Shown here: positions 1-12,500 of the stretch, one piece after another
Layout: every line of letters begins with the position of its first letter
Position numbering within the stretch: position 1 is the stretch's first letter
From: Mesorhabditis belari
Taxonomy: Eukaryota; Nematoda; Chromadorea; Rhabditida; Rhabditidae
DNA length: 64,000 nt
Assembly: GCA_958450365.1 (NCBI GenBank)
Contig: CAUEEP010000736.1
Span: 3,458,501 to 3,522,500 of the forward strand
Direction of reading: 5' to 3'
Position numbers and translations under genes: made by a program
The notes under the pieces: model-generated
Told to the model about the DNA's origin: nothing
Databases searched by the model: none
What the model saw: only the letters and a program-made list of their open reading frames with translations

Positions 1-126
1 TAAATAGCCTTAATATAAGTTGATATGACCAAATTTCTATTGTAGCTTTGATTTAGTTTTTGAGAATTTAGAAAGGAAAGTTTAAGAGTTCAATTTTGAG
101 TGCTGCTGAATGAATTTCATGCTTTA

Positions 127-254
127 TACAGTTGACTCTCGATATAATGACTATGTCGGAATTGCGAAATGGAGTCATTATATCGAACATCGTTATATAG
201 AAGTAAGTAAGGCGGAGACCGTAAATATGAGTCGTTATATCGAGAGTCGACTGT
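127..254. repeat. Short inverted-repeat MITE
   Basis: Terminal inverted repeats begin ACAGTTGACTCTCGATATAA on the left and are mirrored at the right end (…TTATATCGAGAGTCGACTGT). About 130 bp with no coding capacity. The ends resemble those of the element at 37763-37951 (TACAGTTGAA… / …TTCGACTGTA), so both probably belong to one non-autonomous DNA-transposon group. Confidence 0.75.
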
Positions 255-1275
255 TAATTTTTCCTGATCATTAAGCAAGCCAGGCTAAGAAATTCTAAAG
301 CAAGAAGTCGATTGGTTCTTTGAACTTTCTAAGTTTTTCGTTTTCTTGCCATTTTTCTGTTCTCTTTTGGTGCTAGTCTGCCCGTTGGATTCGGCTCAAA
401 AAAGCCGTCTTTCTATAGCCAAATTTGCATATAACTCATTCATCTTTACCTTCAGATTTCAATAGAGCTGGTTACTAGTTTTATGAATTATCTGTGAGAT
501 CTAGATTTGCAAGAGATTTCAATAGATCCAAGAATGTTCTGATATTAGATTAATGATTCCAATTCAAGTTCGAATACAAAAGAAAAGTTTAAACGAATAG
601 AAAACCCATAAATTTCTATTGAAATCACGGTTTTTCAACTTTTCTCATTTCCTGCTTTACCACTCTCTACAAAAATGTCTCATTGTGTCATTCCTTTCTC
701 TCAAATCCAATCTAAAATCTATTTTACTTATTGGATCTCTGATAAAACATGTGCCTTCAGGACTTTCAAATGAAAAAATGCTTAGTTAGTTAAAATTTGA
801 CACTTTTTCTGCTTCAACTCACTCAAAATATTGCCTTACAAAGTGCTCATAACCTTGAAAAGATTATCTCAACTTTTGTTTGAATTACGGTAGGCTTCTT
901 ATGGAGATTTCTACTGTAATCGTGTTGTTCATCAAATTTCATTGCCATGTTTATATTCCAAATCGGTTTTATGTCTTTTTTTTTCTCGTTTTTGTGTTAA
1001 TCTTGTGTTACCATAAAGCCTTTTTTTTAGAGATTTGTGCCTTGAAGTTGAAATTTCTTTTTGAATTTTTGAATTTCATTTCATTTCGCTTTAATTTTGT
1101 GTCTATCTGTATAAATAATATTTGATTCATCGTAAACAAATGTTTTGTTTTGTTGAAAAGCGAAGGGAAAAGATGAAATAGCAATGAAACAATGAGAAAC
1201 AAACAACATTGATTTTCATTATTTTATAAGAAACTCAGAGTTGCGTTTGCGTGCTATTTTAATAGTTTAAATTTA
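255..1275. other. Intergenic, no gene recognised
   Basis: AT-rich sequence with homopolymer runs. Short open frames here (for example around 880-1125) are built from TTT-rich codons and match no family I recognise. Confidence 0.5.
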
Positions 1276-2046
1276 TACCGTAAATACTCTAATAGTACCC
1301 CACCGCCCTCGTACAGTCGCGTAGTCGCAAAGGTTTTTTAGTATTTCATTTTTTTCAAAGCGCCCGTACTTTCACAAAAAAATACGTCTTTGGTATCAAA
1401 AAGTAGCTGAAATTCAGGGCTATTTTTTGATACCTAAGCGCGCATCGTAGCATAAACCAGTGTCGAGGAAAACTCGTTCAACGCTAGACTACCGTATTTA
1501 TTCTAATAAACGCCGCCCCCCTCGACCAACTTTAGATGCCTCGTTCTCAGCCCGATTCTATGATATTTTTATGTTTAATATACCAAATGATAGAAGACAT
1601 TAAGGGCTACCTTTTGGTATATTAAACATAAGAATATCTCAAAATGGGACTGAGAACGAGGCGTCTAAAGTTGTTCGAGGGGAGTGGCGTTTATTAGCAT
1701 AAATACGGTATGCAACACTGCGCATCGTCATTATTGGAGTAGGGCACTATTACAGTATTCAAATACATTCAAATAACCTACCGTAAATACTGTAATAGTA
1801 CCCCACCGCCCTCGTACAGTCGCGTAGTCGCGAAGGTTTTTTAGTATTTCATTTTTTTCAAAGCGCCCGTACTTTCAAAAAATACGTCTTTGGTATCAAA
1901 AAATAGCCCTGAATTTCAGCTATTTTTTGATACCTAACTGCGCATTGTAGTATAAACCAGTGTCGAGAAAAACTTGTTCAAAGCTAGACTACGTAACACT
2001 TCGCACCGTCATTATGGGGGATGGGGTTATTACAGTATTTACGCTA
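1276..2046. repeat. Composite MITE: two A-type elements with a nested B-type
   Basis: Two A-type units lie head to tail. Each has TIRs TACCGTAAATACTGTAATAG and an internal palindrome around GGTATCAAAAAATAGC. The first unit (1276 to about 1760) is interrupted by a B-type element (about 1490-1711; TIR ACCGTATTTATTCTAATAAA) flanked by TA. A 22-bp spacer containing TTCAAATAACC joins the units. The block is a near copy, in inverted orientation, of 5339-6107. Confidence 0.85.
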
Positions 2047-2245
2047 AGTACATATAAGCATTAGAAGCTACAAACGTAAACTACAAACGCTTCTAACTTA
2101 CTTTAACTTCTGTTGGTTTTAAATCAACTCACAAATATTTTAAATTCAGGTTTTTCGTTTCGAAGATTCGGTTGACTGACGAGTTGCTCAATAAAAAAGA
2201 GCAAAAGGAAAATTTGCCAGAGCAAAAACATTTTTTTTAAGTGCG

Positions 2246-2568
2246 TACCGTAAATACTTTAATAATACCCCACCCCCATAATCACGGTGCGAAGTGTTAC
2301 GTAGTCTAGCTTTGAACGAGTTTTTCTCGACACTGGTTTATGCTACAATGCTCGCTTTGGTATCAAAAAATAGCCGAGATTCAGGGCTATTTTTTGAAAG
2401 TACGGGCGATTTGAAAAAAGAAATACTAAAAAACCTTTGCGACTACGCGACTGTACAAGAGGGGTGGGGTACTATTACAGTATTTACGGTAGGTTATTTG
2501 AATGTATTTGAATACTGTAATAGTGCCCTACTCCAATAACGACGATGCGCAGCGTTGCATACCGTAGG
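2246..2568. repeat. Truncated composite A-type MITE
   Basis: One full A-type unit (2246-2491), then the same spacer (GGTTATTTGAATGTATTTGA) and the start of the second unit as in 5339-6107. It breaks off after GCATACCGTA, where the B-type element sits in the full composites. Confidence 0.8.
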
Positions 2569-3460
2569 CTTGAGTGAAGAGTACCAAGCACGCAAAGAAT
2601 ATTTCTTTACAATTAGCATTATAGCTAGACCCAGCTTCGACAGATTGGGAACTAACAGCTAACTTGCTGATAGTTCAGATGAACATCTGCCAGTAAATGG
2701 TCCACAATTCAATGCCAATCTTCATCTTTTTTCCTTTCCTTTCGACTTACAATCATAATCATACAATATAATAAATCAATAAAATCAAACATTGTTAGAA
2801 AAATCAGAATCTCTTCTAAATGCTCATAGCAAAATCCTAAGTCACTCGTTACATTCGAAAAAAAACCCAAAGCCGAAAATAATTGAATCTTTTATGACAT
2901 TGCCTTCTGGAAAGTCACAATTAGAGTGGCAATTATTCTTTCTCTTTTCCTTTATTCTCTGCTCTCTCCTATTTCCCCTTCTTTCCTCATATAGATCGAA
3001 CGAACGGAATGGCCCGTACTCGTCACTCTCCCCTTCCCCAAATCCTCTTCAATAACAGCTGATTCCTTAAATCAAATCAAATCAAATCAAATCATCAATA
3101 CTTTCCTTTTACTATTTATGCTTATCAACTTGTTAATTAAGTTTCAAATTTTCAACTCATTTCATTTCATCAAAGAGATTTCATCATTAAAACTATGCCA
3201 TCATTATTGAATTTCTCTAGTTTTCTTTTTTTTTTATTCAAACTAATCAATATTTGTTAAATTCCGTTCTGGGAATGAATCTTTAAAGACAAAGGGAGGG
3301 GATGAATCTTCAAAGAAATCCAATAGTTAAGTTGGATGAAAGCATCCAGCAGTTAAGTTGGATGAAATCATTCAAGCAGTTCAAGCAAAACTATGCCATT
3401 ATTGAATTCCTCTAGTTTTCTTTTCTTTTTATTCAAACTAATCAATATCTTATTTATTTA
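2569..3460 (+). promoter_or_regulatory. Putative promoter region of CNOT1-like gene
   Basis: Contains a pyrimidine-rich tract (about 2935-2990) like those upstream of the F-box, PUF and SLC36 genes in this window, followed by (ATCAA)n repeats near 3070-3100. A possible splice or trans-splice acceptor (TTATTTAG) lies at about 3461, just upstream of the first coding exon. No promoter element can be proven by eye. Confidence 0.35.
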
Positions 3461-3537
3461 GCTTGAAAAATAATCAAAACGCAAACGCATCCCGGTGTGG
3501 CGCTTTCGGGTTTCTCCAAACGAACGAATGTGATGTC

Positions 3538-6500
3538 ATGTCGTTGCATCCAACAAGACCTGTAAGTTTTATAGAAAAGTCTATTAAAAAGATATCTATT
3601 ATTAAAAAAAACCGTATTATTCTTAAAGATTCAACTAGAAAAACTTTTCAATCAATTTGTGCAATCCTTAGAGCTTAGAGTGCTCTAACAGATATTCTCT
3701 ATGACTAACAGATGGCTATTAGATAACAGATGACTTTTAGAATAGTTTAATCAATTTAATAGAACTGATAAGTGTGTAGAACAATAATCAAAACAATTTT
3801 TCAAATTCTTTTCAAATTAGCTTATCTTCTTCGCAAAGGTTGAGCTGTCAAGCTCCGAGAAAATTAAAGAGCCCATCCTCACTAAAATTATCGGCTAAAC
3901 TTATTCAGATCAAGATTCAAATTCAGAAAAATAATCTAATTTGAGCTAATTTTTAGGGATCAACATTTCTATCGTCGACAAATGTGGACACACTCGTCAT
4001 TGCCGCTCAAAGAGAAGGCAGTGAATGCGAGAAACCGCCTGAGGAACTCATGGAAAAGGTTTGATAGATAAGGGAGTTTTTAAAAAAGATATACCGTAAA
4101 TACTGTAATAACCGCACCCCCATAATGACGATGCGGAGTGTTACGTAGTCTAGCTTTGAACGAGTTTTTCTCGACACTGGTTTATGCTACAATGGGCGCT
4201 TTGGCATCAAAAAATAGCTGAAATTCAGGGCTATTTTTTGATACCAAAGATAATGACGGTGCGGAGTGTTACGTAGCCTAGCTTCGAACGAGCTTTTCTC
4301 GACACTGGTTTATGCTACAATAAAGGCTTAGTTATCAAAAAATAGCTGAAATTCAGGGCTATTTTTTGATACCAAAGACGTATTTCTTGAAAGTACGGGC
4401 GCTTTGAAAAAAATGAAATACTAAAAACCTTTTGCGACTACGCGACTGTACGAGGGGGGTGAGGTACTATTACAGTATTTACGGTAAGAATAGAGGTTTT
4501 TATACTGTTATACTGTAGACAGAAAGATTACGATAACGATAAAGATAACGATAACGATTACCCATTTTCCTTTAGCTAACCTTTTGTCGGGGGCGGGGTA
4601 CTATTACAGTATTTACGGTAACTAATAAAATATTCTATAGATTGCTTTTCTTTTCAACAATCTCTCTCAAAGAAGTCTTCAAGAAAAAGTGGATGAGGTT
4701 CGATCGATGATCACCAGTTGTGGAGAGAAATTCGTGAGATGGCTAGCTCAATACATTGTCATGAAAAGAGTAGGTTTATAATTTCAGTTTAAATGATTTC
4801 AATTTCAATTTCAATTCAATTTCAATTTCAATTTAAAGTTATTTATCTATAAACTTTAAGAACAACAAAAAGAAAACAGCATTTAGGCTTCAATTGAGCC
4901 GAATTTTCAACCACTATACAATCAATTCTTGCAAGGCATCAACTCCATCGCTTTAGATCATACAATCAAAATGGAAACGCTAAGAAATATCAAGGTAAGA
5001 AAAAAAATGATGTCATTTATAGTTTTTACAATTTATTTTCTAGGTTTTGCTAAGAAGTGATAAACGAGAAGCTGTTCACAACTATGGTGATCGAACACTT
5101 TTGAAAAATCTAGGAATGTGGCTGGGGTTAACGTCGATATCGAGATCAAGACCAATACTGACAATGGTTTTTAAACGTCTATCACCTTCTAAACGTCTAT
5201 CATCATTTTTAGGATATTGATTTAAAATCCCTGCTCCTTGAAGCTTTTTATAAAGGTCAACAAGAGCTCCTCTTCGTCGTTCCATTTGTTGCAAAGATTG
5301 TTATCAGTTCTTTGAAATCAAAGGTATCAAATGTTACTTACCGTAAATACTGTAATAACCCCACCGCGATAATGACGATGCGGAGTGTTGCGTAGTCTAG
5401 CTTTGAACGAGTTTTTCTCGACACCGGTTTATGCTATAATGGGCGCTTTGGTATCAAAAAATAGCTGAAATTCAGGGCTATTTTTTGATACCAAAGACGT
5501 ATTTTTTGTGAAAGTACGGGCGATTTGAAAAAAATGAAATACTAAAAAACCTTTGCGACTACGCGACTGTACAAGGGGGGTGGGGTACTATTACAGTATT
5601 TACGGTAGGTTATTTGAATGTATTTGAATACTGTAATAGTGCCCTACTCCAATAATGACGATGCGCAGCGTTGCATACCGTATTTATTCTAATAAACGCC
5701 ACTCCCCTCGAACAACTTTAGACGCCTCGTTCTCAGTCCCATTTTGAGATATTTTTATGTTTAATATACCAAAAGGTAGTCCTTAATGTCTTCTATCATT
5801 TGGTATATTAAACATAAAAATATCCTAAAATCGGGCTGAGGACGAGGCATCTAAAGTTGGTCGAGGGGGGCGGCGTTTATTAGAATAAATACGGTAGTCT
5901 AGCTTTGAACGAGTTTTTCTCGACATTGGTTTATGCTACAATAGGCGCTTTGGTATCAAAAAATAGCTGAGATTCAGGGCTATTTTTTGATACCAAAGAC
6001 GTATTTTTTGAAAGTACGGGCGCTTTGAAAAAAATGAAATACTAAAAAACCTTTGCGACTACGCGACTGTACGAGGGCGGTGGGGTACTATTACAGTATT
6101 TACAGTAACTCTTTAAATTTCTGACTTTAGATCTTTGGCCCGAAATCTGCTTGGATAAAAGGAATATTGAAAGTAATGGCTGAATTGCATGCGGCACCCG
6201 ATTTAAAGATCAATCTCAAATTCGAGATTGAGGTTTTATTTAAAGAGTTGGGGATCAATTTGGAAGAGATTATGCAACAAGTGGAAGGGATTTTAGAGGT
6301 AAATTCTAAATTTTAACAATCTAGTAACAGAATAAGTGAAAAAAATTAGCTTTTTAAGCTTAAACAGCTATTTAGATAGAGCTCAACTAGATAAAGTTGT
6401 AGCTAAAAAGCTATAACTTTAACTAGACCTAGATTTTATTTAAATTATTGATCTTATCAGTTTATCAAGTTTAGTCTAACTATAAGTTCTATCAGTTCAT

Positions 6501-9500
6501 CAAATACAAGTTTACAAAGTGTTTTACAGGATCAAGACCGCTTCAAGAACTTGAAAGAACAGTTGACCGATCTGCGACCTCTTCAACCACCACACTACAG
6601 TCCATCACCACAACCATCGCATCCAAGTGGATCAAGTGTTGGATCACCGGTGCCCGAAGAACAAGGTAATCCAGCTCATTCCAGCTTAGCTTATATTTAA
6701 ACTATCGAAATTTCAGCTACCGAGCTAACAGCAACGTTGCCTCGCTTCTCATACGTTGAAGTCGATGTGAACTCTTTTGAAAGCATCGCTTCACTGTTAA
6801 AGGTTGATTTTTAGACTAAAATATAATCCTAATAACATTAAGATCAATAAATATCAATAAAATGTCAATAAAAGATCAATAAATATCAACAAAATACTAC
6901 CATCACAAGTATTAACAAGTTCAATTCAATTATAGATCCCTGCTCAACACCCGTTATTTCAAATGTACCCAGCGATGAAACAATTCTTGAAACCTGCCTT
7001 TATACATGCTACGAAAGAGCTTTTAGGTTTTAAAATCGATTTTTCTAAGCAAGGTTTCATTTATGTCATTTCTAGGTGTCATTTATGAGAAAGCCTTAAA
7101 AATCTCATCATCTGCTACGGAACATCTAGTGAAGAAAGATTTCGGATTATCGAATGATGATCAACAAACGAAACAAGCTGGAGTTAACATGATAAAATCA
7201 CTCACTAGTGGTAAGTTCAATGAAAAAAATGCTATCAATTAGCTATAGATCAATACTATTCTTTTAAAATGAACAAAATGGCAAGATTTAGCTATGGTTT
7301 ACATTGTGGTTCGAGATTCAATGCAGACAACTCTGGGCAATTATCTTGTTCAAGCATTTCTTATGGGTTTACGAAATTTAGGAGCACAAATTGATCAGGT
7401 TAGTATCATTTTGTAATAAAGGAATTGGCAAGAAAGTGGATTGCTTTGATCTTTTGCTTTCTTTGCGCTATAATCACTAAGCTATTCAGTACCTTAACTT
7501 GCTAAGAGAAAGAAGTAAAGATAAAGGGGAAGAAGAAAGGAAGAAGAAAGGAAGAAAGAAGTAAAGATAAAGGGGAAGAAGAAGAAAGAAAGAAGTAATT
7601 CTACCGTGATTTCTAGAAACTCATCGAGGAAGCTGCTATGCTGGTTATGACCGAAAATCTCGAGTTGGCTGTGGATTTTGTGGTGAAAACCGCTTGTGAA
7701 AAGGTATTTTTCAATGAACAAAGTTAAAGTAATCAGTAATCTTTAGTCGATCGGTGATTATGGCAGAAAAATTGACATCGATAAGCAAAGGAAAGATGAG
7801 AGAGAATTTCAAAAACTCGAGGAACTCTTCGCCATACAGATGCTTCTCCCCGAAGCACTCCGGATTCGTCCTGGTTCAATTCCTCGTCATGACACCTATC
7901 CATATGAAGAATTGGGGCAAAAGATTTGTGGCTTTAAAGTGGCTTTGCCGGAGAATCCGCCGATGAACTTGTCCACCTTCAATATGGCGCCTCGAGCTCC
8001 ATCACACTCAACCACTATTTCACAGTTTCAGAATTATGCAGCAGCTTCGCAAAGGTGAGTTAAGCTGTCAAAGCTCTGAGAAACTTAAAGAGCGATTCTA
8101 ACTAAAATTATCGGCTAAACTTATTCAAATTCAGAAAACTAGCGCTAAACAACGATAAAAACGCAGCCAAATCTAAGGGAAAAATTGATCCCAAAAATTT
8201 GTGCTAGTGAAGGAGCAAATGGCCTCAATTCTTTAATCCTATACCAGAATCGTTTGCCAGATGGAGAGCGATTACGCAGCCGCACAAAGAACACCTCGCC
8301 AGTCATTTACATAGGGACTTTTCTTTGTTTGGTAGATGGTAGAAAAAGAAGCCATAAATTGGTACCCGGGGTTTTCGGGATCGGGGAATCGATTGGTGTA
8401 ATTCATTTATTGATTAGAACTCGGGTTTTGATGGCTCTAAAAGAAGATATTGAGCTACGAGTTAGCTTTTTTCTTGAAAAACTATATACAGCAAGAAGAG
8501 GAATGGTGGGAAACCTTTTCAAGAGAATGGAAAGGTATGAGATTGAGGCTCTGGCTCTGGCTCTAGCTCTGACTCTGGCTTTGGATTGTTAGAGTTTGAC
8601 TGTTAGAGATAGAGATTGATTTTCAATTGTTAGTAGTACAAAAATTGAGCTGTAACTTTGTACCCAAGGGTTTTCGGGATCGGAGAATCGATTGGTGACA
8701 CTTATTCTCTTGTATCTTTTACTTATTCAAGATTTCGGCCCTTTCCAAATAGTTTGATGTAGTTTAAATTGAAGATTTTCAAACTTATTAGCCATCTGTT
8801 TCACCTTCTCACAGAAAAAGTTGTAAAGATTGTAGGAAAACTGGATAAAGTACAAAATTTTACAAAAAAACCAATCGTTAAATCACTTTTCTCTTTTAGA
8901 CCACCTCAATCTGTCAACCAACCGCAAACAGCTATGACAAATGGAGCGCTTCTCGACATCTTGCAACACCAACAACATCAAACAACCAATGGACACGGAC
9001 ACACTGAGAACTTTGCTCAAAACGCAAAGCTTGAGCTGCAGAAAAAGGTGAGAATAATTTGAATTCTTATATTCCAACAACTCCAACAAACAATTCTCTA
9101 GGTAGCCGAGATTTTGGACGAATGGAGAAATCTTTATTTCACTCCGGAAGCCCTGAAGAACCCCAAAGATGCTTTAGCCATGATTATCTCAAAAGTATTT
9201 ATAAAATAATTATTATAAGGAATAGATCTATACTTGTTAATGTTGAAATTTACCTAGTAAACTCTTAGATGCACAACTATGGTCTTCTTTCCAATGATGA
9301 GATGATTACTCACTTCTTCAGCTTGGGTACCGAGATTTGTGTCGATTCTTGTTATCGACTTTTACAGGTATTAAATCAATTCAGCTTTTAAAAGCTAAGG
9401 TATTCAGTTATTCAATCATTCAACTTATAGAAGCTAAGCTATTCAGTTATTCAATCAATTCAGCTTTTAAAAGCTAAGCTATTCAGTTATTCAATCAATT

Positions 9501-12500
9501 CAGCTTTTAGAAGTTAAGCTACTCAGTTATTCAACCATTCAACTTATAAAACTTAAGCTATTCAGTTATTCAATCTTTCAACCTTTAAAATCTAAGCTTA
9601 TTACAGTAATTTGTTATCCAACTTTTAAAATTAGACGCTAGTAGCAATTACAATCGTTTCCTTGTTTCTAGAAAGAAGCTGAAATCATCCTTCCAATGAT
9701 TAGAGATCAATGCTACTCAATTCTCGACTCATTCGTCAAGCTGACTTGGTGAGTTTAGAGAAAATAAACCCATTATTTAGCGAAATTATAAACTATATAT
9801 GAGCTTTAACTTCATTTTTCGAATCTTACTATATTTTACAGTCTGATGGTCAAACACTCGAACAGCACTCACGTCCAGACAAGAGTCAACTTCTTAAAGA
9901 AAGTTAGTTCTGGATAAGATGATCCTATTTTCTCTATTTTCTTAATGTAAAAAAAAGCAACAATTTAGGTTCTAAACATCATTACATCAGTCTTGTTAAT
10001 GGATCATGAGGGAAGAGGTGCACAATTCCATCCACTGCCCTATCATCGAATCCTCGTCGAGATCTTTAATGAGCTAGTTGACAGTGATTCGGATTCGATC
10101 ATTGGGCCAGTGATTGAAGTATTCAGCCAAGTAAGAAACTTCGTCTGATTCTAATAACAAATTTTTAGACTCTTTTCGTAGTTCAACCCCGACGCGCTCC
10201 TCGCTTCAGTTTCCAATGGTTCTCTATTGTTGGCCATCGGAATACCATTGCGAGAATGGTGGCTCCCGCTTATTTTGGTTTGTTTCAAGGGCTGTTTACA
10301 CTTAAACTGGTTTACTACAAGATTTGCAAGATATTATCTATGATAGAAGTTGAGATAGCTATATTTCTCTATGATAGTTGATAGTTATATAGCAATAGCT
10401 ATATATCTATGATAGTTGATAGAAGAATATCGCTAAAACTAACAAAGAGGAAGAACTGAATTTGAATTGGAAAACTAGCCAATAGAAAAAACTAATATTT
10501 ATGAAAAGAAAAAGTAAATATTTCTGAAAAAAACGGTCGGTGGGATTGAACCCTTGACCTCCCACAGTTGAGTGACTAATCGGCCGGCCTCTTATCCAAT
10601 CGGCCATGCCAGCACGTTGAGGGCTGCCAGGAAAAAGGCATTTTAAGGCAAACAATGAATCAATTCAATGTTTATATCGAATAAATTTTCAGGCAACACT
10701 CCCCCGACAAGCGATTCTCTAAAGGCTGCTTCTTTGTACATACAGCTACTCATTTTACAATTGAAATTCTTGCATCCCTACCTGCGAAATGTTGATCTCC
10801 CAAAGAATATACTCACTTTATACAAGGTTTACTTATCATTATTCAAAATTAAACTCAATTAAACTTCAGGGTACTCTACGGGTTTTCCTAGTGATCTTAC
10901 ACGATTTTCCCGAACTTCTTTGTGAATTCCATTTTGCCCTCTGTGATGTGATTCCACCGAATTGCATTCAATTGAGAAATCTCGTCCTTTCCGCCTATCC
11001 AAAGCATATGAGATTGCCAAATCCATCAACTTTAGAGTTTAAGGTTTGTTTCTAAGTCTTTCAGGTTTATTTCTGAAGTTTAAAGATTGTTTCTTTTTGA
11101 CTTTAGTGGAATTCAGCTAAGATTGCTTTAGATTCGAGTCAGCTTTTTGCCTTTTCTTTCAGCTTACAATAATTTAATCACTAATTGATTCATTTTCAAG
11201 CTGACTTGACCTAGCATAACCTTTTAGAATCCTTCATCTCATCTACATATTACTTTAATAATGTTATACCTTTCCAGGACCTTGACAGCATCCCAGAAAT
11301 GGGAGTTGAGCCAAAGACAGGACTGAGCCTTGAACAAATCATCCCGGTAGAGTTGCGGCAACAACTCGACAATCATTTAAGAACTCGAGCTGGAGTCGAT
11401 TTGCTCACTTCGCTGCCGGTTATCTTAACGGTTTGTTTATTGAGCTTAATATCTTTCTGCCTTTCTTCCTTCCTTGTCTTTTCTACTTCTTCTTGAGCAA
11501 AGAAAGCTCCGATAGCTCAGTAGTAGAGCGTTAAGAGTACAATTCCCCTTTCTTCCTAAATTCTTTGCCATTCATTTCTTGTACTTGAAAAGCTAACCAT
11601 TAACGAGTTGAATTTCCAGGTCTCACAAGTCCCAGGCTCCAAGTACAACTCGTCTCTCATCAACGCTCTTGTACTTTATGTTGGTTCAAAAGCTGTCGAA
11701 TCACTTCAACTGAAAGGTCAATGCATCTCGATCACCACCATCGCGCACACATCTTTTATGGATATTTTCCAGAATTTGGCTGTACAACTGTGCACAGAAG
11801 GTTTTTTATGAAAAGCTAAATATCATTAAAAATATATAGGTCGTTATCTTCTCTTCAACGCGATGGCAAATCAGCTGCGATATCCAAATGCGCACACGCA
11901 TTACTTCAGCTGTTCGCTGTTGTTTTTGTTTCTTCGAGCTGATACCATTCATGTGAAAGTGAGAATTGCATAAGGAATACATAATTATTCAACTTTAACA
12001 TAACCAGTAGATTCAACAAGATTCTGGGCTACAATCAGAATGGTAAAGTACTAAACAAAACATTATCACCTCGCGAATTTTTCTCTATCTTTGAAGAGCT
12101 ATAACTCCGAGCCTTTCCATCATAGACTGGAAGTGTTATAGTGATTCTGAAAGCTTAAAACAAGCTCTATAAGATGGGATATTTGCTTTTGAGAATTAGT
12201 TTCATCTTTGACACATTTCGGGGTGTGCAAAACAAAATACCTTTGAAGCAACAAAACTAAACTGTCAGCTAAATTAAACTCTACTATGCACGAATTTTCA
12301 GGAACAAATCACGCGTATCCTTTTCGAGAGAGTGATCGCTCTTCGTCCTCATCCATGGGGTCTTCTCGTCACTTTCCTCGAATTGATTCGAAATCCAATC
12401 TACCGTTTCTGGGATCACGATTTCACGAGATGCACACCCGAAATCGAGAAACTTTTCCTTAACGTCAAATCAACATGTGCTTTGGTGAGTTGAGCTCAAT

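Noticed and set aside
8185..8592. 135-codon open frame inside a CNOT1 intron where the connector domain is expected
   Set aside because: Its translation does not resemble the connector domain and ends in an (Ala-Leu) repeat from (TCTGGC)n; part is repeated at about 8660-8695. Exons on either side join in phase without it.
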